From NCBI RefSeq assembly GCF_000411135.1, contig NZ_KE150262.1, positions 966,824-1,030,823 on the forward strand: a stretch of 64,000 nucleotides of DNA, given 5' to 3'. The stretch is from Actinotignum schaalii FB123-CNA-2 (GTDB lineage: Bacteria; Actinomycetota; Actinomycetes; Actinomycetales; Actinomycetaceae). Below the pieces are notes generated by a model. That model did not search any database. It saw nothing but the letters and a program-made list of their open reading frames with translations, and was not told the origin of the DNA. Made by a program: the position numbers and the translations under genes. The stretch's first letter is position 1. Every line of letters begins with the position of its first letter. Positions 1 to 9,084 of this stretch are shown one piece after another.

Positions 1-79
1 GGTCGATAACGCGCAGGTTGATACCGTTCTCACCGCGATGAACAACGCCGGAATCACCGCGGAGGTGCGGGCAGCATGA
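1..79 (+). CDS. metN: Methionine ABC transporter ATPase, C-terminal end (partial)
   Basis: Only the last 25 codons are in the window. The reading frame that ends in TGA at 77-79 overlaps the next ATG as ATGA, and the visible residues (DTVLTAMNNAGITAEV) fit the end of the C-terminal NIL regulatory domain of MetN. MetN is the ATPase of the D/L-methionine importer; the identity rests mainly on the metI and metQ genes that follow directly. The nucleotide-binding domain and any riboswitch lie outside the window. Confidence 0.8.
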   Translation, partial: VDNAQVDTVLTAMNNAGITAEVRAA

Positions 80-825
80 CCACTCTTCTCAGTGCAGTTC
101 TCAGCCCGGCTCTCTCCGTGCCGGTAGCATCCGCCGCGGCCGCCCTCCCCAACGAGCGCGGCACCTGGTTCGATGCCCCGGAAATCAAAGACGGCTTGGC
201 CCGCGCTACCTTCGAAACACTGGCTATGGTGGGTATCTCCACCGTTATCGCTTCGGCGCTGGGCCTTGTCCTCGGGATGATCCTCGTGGCAACCGGCCGC
301 GGGGGACTACTTCCCTCTCCGCTCCTCAATAAAACCCTCGGTTTTATTGTCAACGTGGGCCGCGCCATTCCTTTCATCATCTTCGTCTTTATTCTCATCG
401 GCTTTTCGCGTGCAATTGCCGGAACGGGCAGCGCCTGGCAAGGCTTCACCGTTCCGCTCACGATCTCCGCGGCCTTCTACTTCGCGCGCCTGGTGGAATC
501 CAATCTCATGGGCGTCGAGCGCGGCAAAGTGGAAGCCGTCCTCATGATGGGAGCTTCCCGCACCCGCATCATGTTCGGGGTGCTCATGCGCGAAGCGCTG
601 CCCGCACTCGTCCAATCCGTCACGATCCTCGCGGTCACCCTCGTCGGCTACTCGGCGATGGCGGGTGCTGTGGGCGGCGGCGGCCTGGGCGCCATGGCTC
701 AAAACGCCGGGTACTACAATAACCGCCCGGATGTCCTCATGATCGTGGTGGTCGTGCTGGTGCTCCTCGTTATGGTCATCCAGGCGCTGGGTGACATGCT
801 CAGCCGGCTGGTGGATCACCGCTAA
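76..825 (+). CDS. metI: Methionine ABC transporter permease
   Basis: Integral membrane permease of the MetNIQ importer. About five hydrophobic segments are visible after an amphipathic N-terminal stretch. The cytoplasmic coupling (EAA-type) loop that docks on MetN is seen near residues 155-185 (VEAVLMMGASRTRIMFGVLM). At 249 residues it is slightly longer than the usual 217-225 because of the N-terminal extension. The ATG overlaps the stop of metN, so the two are translationally coupled. It is followed after 117 bases by the binding lipoprotein, giving the standard N-I-Q order. Methionine specificity comes from the family and operon layout, not from any residue seen here. Confidence 0.95.
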   Translation: MTTLLSAVLSPALSVPVASAAAALPNERGTWFDAPEIKDGLARATFETLAMVGISTVIASALGLVLGMILVATGRGGLLPSPLLNKTLGFIVNVGRAIPFIIFVFILIGFSRAIAGTGSAWQGFTVPLTISAAFYFARLVESNLMGVERGKVEAVLMMGASRTRIMFGVLMREALPALVQSVTILAVTLVGYSAMAGAVGGGGLGAMAQNAGYYNNRPDVLMIVVVVLVLLVMVIQALGDMLSRLVDHR

Positions 826-942
826 GGAACCGCCGGCCGGGTCACGCACCACCGGGAAGTACCCGGACCAGCGCTGTCAACAAAAGGTGTGCAGCGATAA
901 GTCATCACCACCAACATTGTGAAAAATAGAGGAATATTAACC

Positions 943-1785
943 ATGAAGAAGCTTTCAAAAATTGCCCTGGTAGCTGCGGTGAGCGCGCTCGCGTTGAGCG
1001 GCTGCGGTAGCTCGGATTCGTCCTCCTCCGCCCCCGCGAAGAACGACGACGGCGCGGTGCGCCTCGTGGTCGGCGCCTCGCCGGCCCCGCATAAGCAAAT
1101 CCTAGAATTCGTCAACGATAACCTCGCCAAGGATGCCGGTTTTACCCTGGATATCCGCGAGTACAACGACTACGTGCAGCCCAATGTGGCGCTCAACGCC
1201 GGGGAAATCGACGCGAATTACTTCCAGCACCTGCCCTACCTTGAGAACGAAATCAAGGAAAAGAACTACACCCTGGATCACGGCGCGGGTATTCACATCG
1301 AGCCCTACGGCATTTACTCCAAGAAGATCAAGCAGCTCAGCGAGCTCAAGGACAATGCCGTGGTGGGTGTGACCAACGATCCGTCCAACCAGGCCCGGGC
1401 CCTCGACCTGCTCCAGAAGAACAACCTCATCAAGCTCAACCCGCAGGTTGCTTCCCCCACCATCTACGACGTGGTGGAGAACCCGAAGAACCTCACCTTC
1501 CGCGAAGCTGATGCTCCTTCCGTCCCGAAGATCCTCCCGGACGTGGATATCGCGATTATCAACGGTAACTTCGCCCTGCAAAACGGCTTGGTTCCCTCCA
1601 AGGACGCTATCTACACCGAAGATCCGACCGATAACCCCTACGGCAATATCCTCGCCTGGAACTCCAAGGCCACCGGTGAGAAGCTCGAGGGTGTGAAGAA
1701 GCTGGATGCCGCGCTGCACAGCCCCGAGGTTGCCAAGTACATCCGTGATACCTGGCCGAACGGCGAGGTCATTCCCGCCTTCTAA
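943..1785 (+). CDS. metQ: Methionine-binding lipoprotein of NLPA family
   Basis: Extracytoplasmic substrate-binding lipoprotein of the methionine importer. The chosen ATG is preceded by GAGGA at 929-933 and gives a clean lipoprotein signal: basic start (MKKLSK), hydrophobic core and lipobox LSGC. An in-frame GTG at 919 would add eight residues ahead of the signal and is less likely. The mature protein shows the NLPA pattern (VVGASPAPHKQILEF; NVALNAGEIDANYFQHLPYL). Length 280 fits the family. It is the last gene of metNIQ; a strong hairpin follows about 60 bases later. Confidence 0.95.
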   Translation: MKKLSKIALVAAVSALALSGCGSSDSSSSAPAKNDDGAVRLVVGASPAPHKQILEFVNDNLAKDAGFTLDIREYNDYVQPNVALNAGEIDANYFQHLPYLENEIKEKNYTLDHGAGIHIEPYGIYSKKIKQLSELKDNAVVGVTNDPSNQARALDLLQKNNLIKLNPQVASPTIYDVVENPKNLTFREADAPSVPKILPDVDIAIINGNFALQNGLVPSKDAIYTEDPTDNPYGNILAWNSKATGEKLEGVKKLDAALHSPEVAKYIRDTWPNGEVIPAF

Positions 1786-1848
1786 GCCTCATTGACCTGA
1801 GCCTTATCACCTTGCTTGGCCAGCTGTGCTGGTAAGCGAGTGAGCTAT

Positions 1849-1896
1849 CAGCTGCCCGGTACCTCGGTGCGAGGTACCGGGCAGCTGCGTCGTCGT
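1849..1896 (+). terminator. 18-bp hairpin followed by CGTCGTCGT after metQ
   Basis: A perfect 18-bp inverted repeat (1849-1866 with 1870-1887) closes on a 3-base loop. There is no U tract; instead the stem runs straight into CGTCGTCGT. It is placed where the metQ terminator should be. The same hairpin-plus-GTCGT layout recurs in other spacers here. Between it and tig (1897-2083) I see no gene and only a weak possible -10 (TAGAAT near 1983). Confidence 0.55.
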
Positions 1897-2083
1897 GCCT
1901 GCAAGCAGCACGCGGGTGAGAGTGCGTTCACATATGGCGAGTAGTTTCACGCTAGAACTCCCATCACCTAGGGTGCGTGCCGTAGAATTAGCGGGTATGC
2001 CCGCGCCCGGCGCGGCGCAGTAAGGGGACGAATTCGTCCTATCGACAAGGGTTATCACCCCCATTTTTAGACTGGAGAAAAAG

Positions 2084-3673
2084 TTGGAAAGCTCCTACGA
2101 ACAGCTCGATCCCACCCAGGTAAAGCTGACCGTCGAGGTTCCTTTTGAGGAATTCAAGCCGGAAATTGACAAGGCCGCGAAGACTATCGGCAACCAGGTG
2201 CAGATTCCTGGCTTCCGCCGGGGCCACGTGCCCGCGCGCGTTCTCGAAGCGCAGATTGGCCGCGCCGCGATTGTGGAGCAGGCAATTAACGATTCCCTGG
2301 ACGGTTACTACCAGGACGTTCTGGAAGAACACGATCTCGTTCCCATGGGCCGTCCCGCGGTGGACGTGACCGGCGTGGCGATGGAGAAGAACTCCACCGA
2401 TCCGCTCGCCTTCACCGTCACGGTGGATGTGCGCCCGGCCATCGTTCTCCCGGATCCGGCGCAGTACAGCTTCGAAGTGGAAGCCACCAATGCCGATGAT
2501 GATGCCGTGGAGGAACGCCTCGAGCAACTGCGCGAACGTTTCGCCACCCTCACAACGGTGGAACGCGCTGCCGCCAGCCGTGATTACGTCACCATTAACC
2601 TCTCCGCCAGCATTGACGGTGAGGAAGTTGATTCGGTGGAGGGCGTTTCCTACCGCATCGGTGATGACAATATGCTCGATGGCCTGGATGAGGCCGTCAA
2701 CGGTGCCTCCGCCGGCGATGAGCTCAGCTTCACTTCCACCCTCGTGGGCGGGGAACACGCCGGGCAGCAGGCCGATGTTAAGGTCACGGTGGAGAAGGTG
2801 CAGGAATCTGAACTTCCGGAAGCGGATGATGATTTCGCCCAGCTCGCCTCCGAATTTGACACCATTGAGGAACTGCGCGCGGATCTGGCGGAGAAGGCCG
2901 CCACGGATGCCGCCCAGGTCCAGGTCATGGCTGCCCGTAATCTTCTGCTTGATAAGCTCCGTGAGGATGTCGCGGTGCCGCTGCCCAAGCGCGTGATCGA
3001 CGCTGAAGTGGAACGCCATCTCGAATCCGAAAACCGCGCCACCGACGATGACCACGCCAAGGAAATCCGCGGGGAAATCCGCGATTCTCTGCGTGACCAG
3101 ATCATCCTGGACGAACTGGCCAAGAAGTTCGGTGTGGATACCACCCAGGATGAACTCTTCAACTTCCTGGTTCAGCAGGCTCAGTCTTACGGCATGGACC
3201 CCAACCAGTTCATTTCCGCGGCCGCCCAGACCGGCCAGCTCGGGGCTTTCAGCGGTGAACTGCGCCGCGGCAAGGCTCTCATTTCGGCGCTGCGCCTGGC
3301 CAAGGTTGTGGACACTAACGGCAATGAAGTGGATGTCATCAAGGTCGTTGGTGAAAAGCCGGAAGAAGAACTGACCCCGGACTTCTCCGCTGCTCCGTCC
3401 CGCCCCGTGTGGGACGGCCCGGTGGATGAGGACGGTGCGGCTGGCTCCAGCACGGTGGAGGGCGACGACGCCGCGCCCGCGGAGGAAACGCCCGCCGCAG
3501 ATGCGCCGGCCGCGGATGCGGACGCTTTCGACCCGGCCGCCAAGAAGGTGGACGAAGTGGTGGAATACGCCCAGGGTGCGGATGCCGCTGAAGTGGCCCG
3601 CGTGCTCGAAGCGGAGAAGGCCGGCAAGGCTCGCAAGACCCTCGTGAAGAAGCTCGAGGAGCTCCTCGGCTAA
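2084..3673 (+). CDS. tig: Trigger factor, ribosome-bound chaperone/prolyl isomerase
   Basis: Ribosome-associated chaperone that receives nascent chains at the L23 exit site. The TTG start follows GGAG and gives the family start pattern (LDPTQVKLTVEVPFEEFKP). The N-terminal ribosome-binding domain carries the signature GFRRGHVPARVLEAQIG near residues 43-60 (family GFRxGxxP). The FKBP-like PPIase domain spans about 155-245 and the helical C-terminal arms about 255-430. The protein is 529 residues, roughly 90-100 longer than typical; the extra tail is Ala/Asp/Glu-rich and ends in a charged helix (VLEAEKAGKARKTLVKKL). It precedes the Clp genes, as is common in bacteria, but is separated from them by the phosphoesterase gene. 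Confidence 0.95.
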   Translation: MESSYEQLDPTQVKLTVEVPFEEFKPEIDKAAKTIGNQVQIPGFRRGHVPARVLEAQIGRAAIVEQAINDSLDGYYQDVLEEHDLVPMGRPAVDVTGVAMEKNSTDPLAFTVTVDVRPAIVLPDPAQYSFEVEATNADDDAVEERLEQLRERFATLTTVERAAASRDYVTINLSASIDGEEVDSVEGVSYRIGDDNMLDGLDEAVNGASAGDELSFTSTLVGGEHAGQQADVKVTVEKVQESELPEADDDFAQLASEFDTIEELRADLAEKAATDAAQVQVMAARNLLLDKLREDVAVPLPKRVIDAEVERHLESENRATDDDHAKEIRGEIRDSLRDQIILDELAKKFGVDTTQDELFNFLVQQAQSYGMDPNQFISAAAQTGQLGAFSGELRRGKALISALRLAKVVDTNGNEVDVIKVVGEKPEEELTPDFSAAPSRPVWDGPVDEDGAAGSSTVEGDDAAPAEETPAADAPAADADAFDPAAKKVDEVVEYAQGADAAEVARVLEAEKAGKARKTLVKKLEELLG

Positions 3674-3709
3674 TTCGGGGATTTTATTAGCTGCTCGCTA
3701 GTGTGGCGG

Positions 3710-3777
3710 GCGTGTGGGGTGGGAGGCTCAGCCTCCCACCCCACACGCGTATTCGCGCAGCGCAGCTGCGTCGTCGT
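3710..3777 (+). terminator. 18-bp hairpin after tig with trailing palindrome and TCGTCGT
   Basis: Inverted repeat 3710-3727 with 3731-3748, 3-base loop, no U tract. It is followed by the palindrome CGCAGCTGCG (3761-3770) and TCGTCGT. The layout closely matches the hairpin after metQ, including the shared string AGCTGCGTCGTCGT (1883-1896 and 3764-3777). Termination of tig is inferred from position. Confidence 0.5.
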
Positions 3778-3809
3778 ACCACCACGGCACATACGGTGCA
3801 CCGCACCGT

Positions 3810-3905
3810 GCCGCCATGCCCCGCCGCACAGCCGCACCGTGCTGCCATGCCCCGCCGCACAGCCGCACCGTAGTACTTGCCGCACCGTAGTACTTGCCGC
3901 ACCGT
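3810..3905 (+). repeat. Small tandem repeats in the tig downstream spacer
   Basis: Two 31-bp units (3810-3840 and 3841-3871, one mismatch) are followed by two exact 17-bp units (3872-3888 and 3889-3905) and a partial third. All end in GCACCGT. The 385-base spacer 3674-4058 holds only this, the hairpin before it, and an AT-rich stretch (3921-3990) that probably contains the promoter of the next gene. Confidence 0.85.
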
Positions 3906-4058
3906 AGTAACGTCGCAATGTGATATTCAATCGGGGCTCCTTAAATTAAGGGGATGTTTACGGCTCATTAAGGCGAATTCAATAGTTTGAGCAATGGAAA
4001 CGCGTGTTTCCGAGTCGGGCCAATCCGCGCCCCGACTAGCTCAAAGCGAAGGATATTC

Positions 4059-7000
4059 ATGCGACACGTGCGTCGAGCAGTAGCGGCTCTAGCTGCCGCT
4101 ACGCTAGTGCCGGTCGGGGTGGCATTTACCGTGCCAGCCGTAGCCGACCCAGTACTCCCGGGAGTCGATTCTCCGGCTCTCGCCTCTACGAATGAGAATC
4201 CCGTCGTCGTTGACGGAGTGACTCAGCCCATGGATCCGCGTCCCGGTTTCCGGGTGCTGCCCTATCTGCAGCGCCCCGGTGCCCACGAGATGACGATTAA
4301 CTGGTTTACGGAACTGGGCCATAATGCCGTTCTCACCATCACCGGCCCGGGCCTGCCCGCCGAAGGGCGTACCTATACGGTGGCCGGCATGCAGAACCCG
4401 GTCAATGATTACCAGGACTACGAACTCAAGCAGGGCACCCTCAGCCGCGGGAAGGCGCTATCGGTACCTCAGGGCGCCTGGATTCGCGCAGATCATCCCT
4501 ACAAGTACAGCCAGCGCGTGGAAGAGCTCCAGCCCAGCTCCACCTACACCTACACGGTCACGGTGGACGGCTACGCGCATTCCGCCACGCTCCGTACCCT
4601 CCCCGATGGAAAGGCTGGGATCACCGATCCGCTCCACATCATTGCCTTCTCTGATACCGAAACTGATCCCATCGGGCGCGTGACCTACCGCGAATGGGAA
4701 CAGACCCTCAACCTGGCCGAGGGCTCCGAAGAACGCCCGGGGAAGGACTCGGCCTGGGATAAGAAATTCGGTGGCTCCACCCGTAACGGCAAGTACGCCG
4801 TCAATTACATGCTCACCGAGGATAAGGCGCAGGAAATCAATAACGCCGCCATTGCCGCCGCTAAACCGGACCTGGTGCTGCTGCCCGGCGATATCGCCGA
4901 ACGCGCCTCCTCCCAAAGCCACTGGGATGAATGGTTCCGCTACTTCGCCGGTGATAAAGGCCAGCTCCTCGATTCGATTCCGATTATCACCTCGCTGGGC
5001 AACCACGAAGTGTACGGCTACGGCAGCCCGGATGATCGCACCGCGGTAGCTCGGGCGCGCGCCGCCTACAACCAGGTTTTTGATACCAACGGCTCGGATA
5101 ACGCGAATGCTCGCGATGCCTATCACCGCACCGATATGGGGCCGGTAACCATTATCAGCCTCGATTCGACTAACGGCACCGATCAGACACCGGATAAGAT
5201 GCCCGAAGAAGCCAAGATCGAAGGCAATGACGAAGGCATTACCGCCGCTCAGCTCGGGACTGATACCCAGGGCGTTTTCCCGTACGAGGAATACGCCCGG
5301 GACTTCCCCAAGTCGGTGGCGGCCGGCTGGTGGGGCCCGGATGCGGCCCCCGATTCGGTGGACCAGCCCAGCTTTATGCCCGGTTCGGATCAGTACCGCT
5401 GGCTCGAGGAACAGCTGGCTGATGCTCGCGCCAAGGGCCAGATCATCATCGTGCAGTACCACCACGTGGCCTACTCCAACGGCGTGCACGGCACCCCGAT
5501 GGGGCACAAGTTCCACGACAGCCAGCCGGGTGTGCCCATGCGCCACCTCCAGCCGCTTTTCGAAAAGTACAATGTCGCCTCCGTATTCTCCGGCCATGAC
5601 GAAATGTTCCAGGCCTCCTACGTGGACGAAGCGGGCGACGGCGTGGGCGTCTACCACTGGGACGTTGGCGTAGCTTCCGACGGCCTGCGCGGCGAAAAAA
5701 TGGTCAAGACGGGGGAGGGCGGTGCCTTCGAACCGCTGCGTTTCAACTCCCACTCCGTGTGGATGGCGCAGGCCAACGAACCGGAAATGTGGAAGACCAA
5801 CGAGGCGGGCGTGAAGAAGCTCATCTCCGGTGGAAAGCACTACGGACACCTGGATATCAAGATTCAGCCCTACGCCGGTCCGGCCCTCGATTCCGGAGCG
5901 AAACCGGCCGCGGAAATGGTTATGACCCCCATCTCGCTCTTCCCGGTCCTCGATGACACTTACGAGGTGGAAAAGGTGGAACGCCGCGAGCTGCTCTCCG
6001 GGCAGTTCACCGTGTACCTGGATGCGGAAGGTAATCCGCTGGCTGGCACCCCGCAGGACGGCACCGGCGAGGCGGAAGAAAAGACCCCGCTCTCGAACTT
6101 CTCCCTCGGCGTCATTCCTGATACCCAGTTCTACTCGCGCTACGCCACCGCGGAAACCGGTAACCAATTCGGTGCCATGTACGGCAGCGAACCCTTCTCC
6201 GCCCAGACCTCCTGGATTGCGCAGAACGCCGAGAAGTACGGCATTAAGATGTCCATGCACCTGGGCGATATCGTCGATCAGTACAACCGTCCCCAGCAGT
6301 GGGAGATCGCCGATAAGGCGATGAAGATTCTGGAAGACGCGGGGCACCCGTACTCGATTCTTGCCGGTAATCACGACGTCGGGGCCGATGCTTCGGATAC
6401 CGACCCGGTCGGCTACGGCACCTATAAGGAATGGTTCAGCGGTGAGCGTGCCGCCAAGAATTCCACTTTCGTGGAACGTGATCCGTCCGGGGCGCACGAA
6501 TACCACATTCTCAAGGTGAACGGTCAAGATTTCCTGGTGATGAACCTGTCCTGGCAGGCTCAGGATGATGCCTTGCAGTGGGCCTCCGATGTGCTCGATA
6601 AGCACCCGAATACCCCCACGATCGTCAATTCCCACCAGCTCATTAACGTGGAGGGCGACGGCGTGACGCCGCTGGCCACCGAGTTCGGTGAAAAGGTATG
6701 GAACAAGGTCATCCGTAATCACGACCAGGTGTTCCTCACCTTCAACGGCCACCACCACGGCGCGACCACCTGGACGCGCACGAACGACGCCGGCCATCCC
6801 GTTTACCAGGTCCTCATGGACTACCAGATGGCCTACATGGGTGGAAACGGCTACATGGGCATGGTGGAATTCGACCTGCCGGGTAACAAGATTTACCAGA
6901 CGTCCTTCTCGCCCTGGGTCATGACCAAGGCTAAGGACACCCTTGTTCCCGACGACCAGGCCATTCTCAACGGCCCGGGCCAAACCTTTGAGCTCGACTT

Positions 7001-8762
7001 CAACTTCGCGGAACGTTTCCCGAACCTCGTTATTGCTGATACGAAGGCTTCTTTGACGACGCCGCAGCTGCGCGAGTGGCTTGCTACCTACGATGCGCCG
7101 ACCCAGGTTACCCCCACCGCCCCGACCGGTGCGGAGGACTACCCGAAGGTGGACAGCACCGTGGCCCACTGGAAGATGCCGGTGGATAAGGCCGAAGGCA
7201 CCCCGGTTGCCGTGGGTGAAGCCATCGTGGACGCCGTGGGTGGGGATAACTTCACCCGGGCCCCGCTGGACCAGCCCGGTTCCAAGGGAGCCGAAGAAGG
7301 CGACGTCGTATGGACCCGTGACCACCACCCGCTCTCGGCCAATGCCGGCGCGGTGTGCTTCGCCAATGGTGGGCGTGATAACGCGCGGTGGAATAACTTC
7401 GTGACCGCCGCTGATGCCGCCGTCAATAATGAGACCTTCGAGAACGGTTTCACCTTCGAGACCTTCATCAAGATCTCCCCGAAGTTCGATAACAAGAACA
7501 ACGCCTGGATGGCCTGGCTCTCCCGCGATGGTCAGCGCCAGAACATCGCTGGCTACAACAACACCGAGGGTGAAGAACCGCCCTTCGCGTGGGCAATGTC
7601 CAATTTGGCTGAAATCCAGTTCTCCTTCGTGGATTCCCAGAAGCCCACCCCGGCTGAATCTTCGGCGTGGTCGGGTGAAATTGTGGCCCGCGATCAGTGG
7701 CTCCACCTCGCGGTGGTCAACGATCCGGAGACCAAGATGACCACCATGTACGTGGATGGTGTGCCGGTGCTGCGTAATTCGCCGGGCACCGTGGGCGTGG
7801 GCACCCAGGGTCTGCCCTGGGTTCTCGGTGCGGGCTCCTACGCCGGTGTGCGTGAATCCGGTTTCCAGGGCTGCGTCGGTGAAGTCCGCCTCGTGGTCGA
7901 ACCGCTTGATTCGAGCAAGTGGCTGACCGCGCGTGCCGGGGAAACCCCGGGCGGCGAGCAACCCGGTGGCGAAGAACCGGGTACCGAGCCGAGCGTTGAG
8001 CCGACGGAGCCGAGCACGCCGGGCACGGAGCCTACGGAACCGGGCGATAAGCCCAGTGAAGAACCGAGCAAGCCGGCGGCGCCGCAGGGTAACCTGCTCT
8101 TCAGCTCCACCGCCCTGGCCGGTGGTAATGCCGACCGTGTCACCAGCTACGGCCGTGCCGGTGAAACCATCTTCGTGGGCGATTGGGACGGCGACGGCGT
8201 GGACACCCCCGGGGTGCGCCGCGGTAACACCTTCCTGCTGACCAATGCCGCCACCGGTAATGCCCAGGTGCAGTTCTCCTTCGGCCGCGCGGATGACGAG
8301 ATCGTTATCGGCGACTGGAACGGGGATGGTAAGGACACCATCGGGGTGCGGCGCGGTAACACGGTGTACGTGCGCGATGACCTGGCGGGTGGCAACCACA
8401 CGGCCGCGGTAGCCTTCGGGCGCCACGGTGACCAGATCGTGGCCGGTGACTGGGATGGCAACGGGCGCGACGAACTCGCGGTGCGCCGCGGCAACACCGT
8501 TTTCGCCCAGGCTTCCTTCGCTGACACCCAGGCCAAGTTCACCTCCTCCTACGGCCGGCCCGGTGACGTCTTCCTCGCCGGCGACTGGAACGGAGACGGT
8601 GTGGATGGCATTGGCGTGGTCCGCGGTAACGTCTGGCACTTGCGTGAGAACGTGGGTGAAGGCGTCGCGGTGGCCAGCTTCGGCTTTGGCCGCGCCGGGG
8701 ATGTATTCCTCGCCGGTGACTGGAACGGAGCAGGCGCTGACCGCCCGGCCGTCAACCGCTAG
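4059..8762 (+). CDS. Secreted double metallophosphoesterase with LamG and FG-GAP-like repeats
   Basis: Large exported protein (1,567 residues), probably a surface or secreted phosphatase. The ATG follows GAAGGA and gives a signal peptide cut after about residue 29 (AVA-DP); an upstream in-frame start would bury it. Order: purple-acid-phosphatase-like Fn3 (about 65-180); metallophosphatase 1 (about 192-510) with FSDTETD, GDIAE, GNHEVYG, QYHHVAY and SGHDE; metallophosphatase 2 (about 681-900) with PDTQF, GDIVD, GNHDVG, NSHQL and GHHH; a LamG-type lectin fold (about 1030-1280); a Pro/Glu/Gly linker (about 1294-1342); five repeats of about 44 residues with calcium-loop motifs such as GDWNGDGVD. 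No LPXTG sorting signal is present and the chain ends in VNR, so attachment, if any, is non-covalent. Substrate unknown. Confidence 0.9.
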   Translation: MRHVRRAVAALAAATLVPVGVAFTVPAVADPVLPGVDSPALASTNENPVVVDGVTQPMDPRPGFRVLPYLQRPGAHEMTINWFTELGHNAVLTITGPGLPAEGRTYTVAGMQNPVNDYQDYELKQGTLSRGKALSVPQGAWIRADHPYKYSQRVEELQPSSTYTYTVTVDGYAHSATLRTLPDGKAGITDPLHIIAFSDTETDPIGRVTYREWEQTLNLAEGSEERPGKDSAWDKKFGGSTRNGKYAVNYMLTEDKAQEINNAAIAAAKPDLVLLPGDIAERASSQSHWDEWFRYFAGDKGQLLDSIPIITSLGNHEVYGYGSPDDRTAVARARAAYNQVFDTNGSDNANARDAYHRTDMGPVTIISLDSTNGTDQTPDKMPEEAKIEGNDEGITAAQLGTDTQGVFPYEEYARDFPKSVAAGWWGPDAAPDSVDQPSFMPGSDQYRWLEEQLADARAKGQIIIVQYHHVAYSNGVHGTPMGHKFHDSQPGVPMRHLQPLFEKYNVASVFSGHDEMFQASYVDEAGDGVGVYHWDVGVASDGLRGEKMVKTGEGGAFEPLRFNSHSVWMAQANEPEMWKTNEAGVKKLISGGKHYGHLDIKIQPYAGPALDSGAKPAAEMVMTPISLFPVLDDTYEVEKVERRELLSGQFTVYLDAEGNPLAGTPQDGTGEAEEKTPLSNFSLGVIPDTQFYSRYATAETGNQFGAMYGSEPFSAQTSWIAQNAEKYGIKMSMHLGDIVDQYNRPQQWEIADKAMKILEDAGHPYSILAGNHDVGADASDTDPVGYGTYKEWFSGERAAKNSTFVERDPSGAHEYHILKVNGQDFLVMNLSWQAQDDALQWASDVLDKHPNTPTIVNSHQLINVEGDGVTPLATEFGEKVWNKVIRNHDQVFLTFNGHHHGATTWTRTNDAGHPVYQVLMDYQMAYMGGNGYMGMVEFDLPGNKIYQTSFSPWVMTKAKDTLVPDDQAILNGPGQTFELDFNFAERFPNLVIADTKASLTTPQLREWLATYDAPTQVTPTAPTGAEDYPKVDSTVAHWKMPVDKAEGTPVAVGEAIVDAVGGDNFTRAPLDQPGSKGAEEGDVVWTRDHHPLSANAGAVCFANGGRDNARWNNFVTAADAAVNNETFENGFTFETFIKISPKFDNKNNAWMAWLSRDGQRQNIAGYNNTEGEEPPFAWAMSNLAEIQFSFVDSQKPTPAESSAWSGEIVARDQWLHLAVVNDPETKMTTMYVDGVPVLRNSPGTVGVGTQGLPWVLGAGSYAGVRESGFQGCVGEVRLVVEPLDSSKWLTARAGETPGGEQPGGEEPGTEPSVEPTEPSTPGTEPTEPGDKPSEEPSKPAAPQGNLLFSSTALAGGNADRVTSYGRAGETIFVGDWDGDGVDTPGVRRGNTFLLTNAATGNAQVQFSFGRADDEIVIGDWNGDGKDTIGVRRGNTVYVRDDLAGGNHTAAVAFGRHGDQIVAGDWDGNGRDELAVRRGNTVFAQASFADTQAKFTSSYGRPGDVFLAGDWNGDGVDGIGVVRGNVWHLRENVGEGVAVASFGFGRAGDVFLAGDWNGAGADRPAVNR

Positions 8763-8800
8763 CAGTCCGCTACCAGCGGCTAGTAGCTAGCCAGCTCCCC

Positions 8801-8847
8801 AGCGGGAGGGCAGCGAGAATCACCTCGATGCCCTCCCGCTCTTTTTC
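8801..8847 (+). terminator. Intrinsic terminator after the phosphoesterase gene
   Basis: A 12-bp stem (8801-8812 with 8829-8840) with a 16-base loop is followed by CTTTTTCT. This is a conventional rho-independent terminator. Confidence 0.85.
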
Positions 8848-9084
8848 TCAGTTGCGACGCCATGGCGGCGCCATGACGGGGCACCGGCGCGTGGCACCGT
8901 GGTGCTGTGCCGCTACACTGGCGCGTGGCGCGCTGGCGCCGTCGTGCTCCGCGGCACCGTGACGGCGCCAACCATGCGCCATCAGCGAAAAAGTCTCGAG
9001 CCAGGATGATCGCGGTGGCCCGCGGGCGTTAAAGTCGCATACGAGTATGGAATCTCCGCGTGGGGGTTCCGAGGAAGGAAAACC
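8848..9084 (+). other. GC-rich spacer upstream of clpP1
   Basis: No open frame of interest. The first part (8855-8985) is built from short overlapping palindromic words based on GGCGCC and GCACCGT. It includes a 5-bp stem hairpin at 8927-8940 directly followed by GTCGT (8941-8945). The remainder should carry the clpP promoter; GCATACGAGTAT near 9033-9044 is a possible -10 region but I could not define a convincing -35 or a ClgR site. Confidence 0.5.

Noticed and set aside
2039-3055. 338-codon minus-strand frame opposite tig
   Set aside because: Shadow of tig; overlaps the conserved trigger-factor domains and has no start signal.
4458-8639. 1,393-codon open frame on the minus strand opposite the phosphoesterase gene
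   Set aside because: It mirrors the codon pattern of a clearly real plus-strand gene with signal peptide and domains. High third-position GC suppresses antisense stops. Its translation is His/Gly/Val-rich without motifs.
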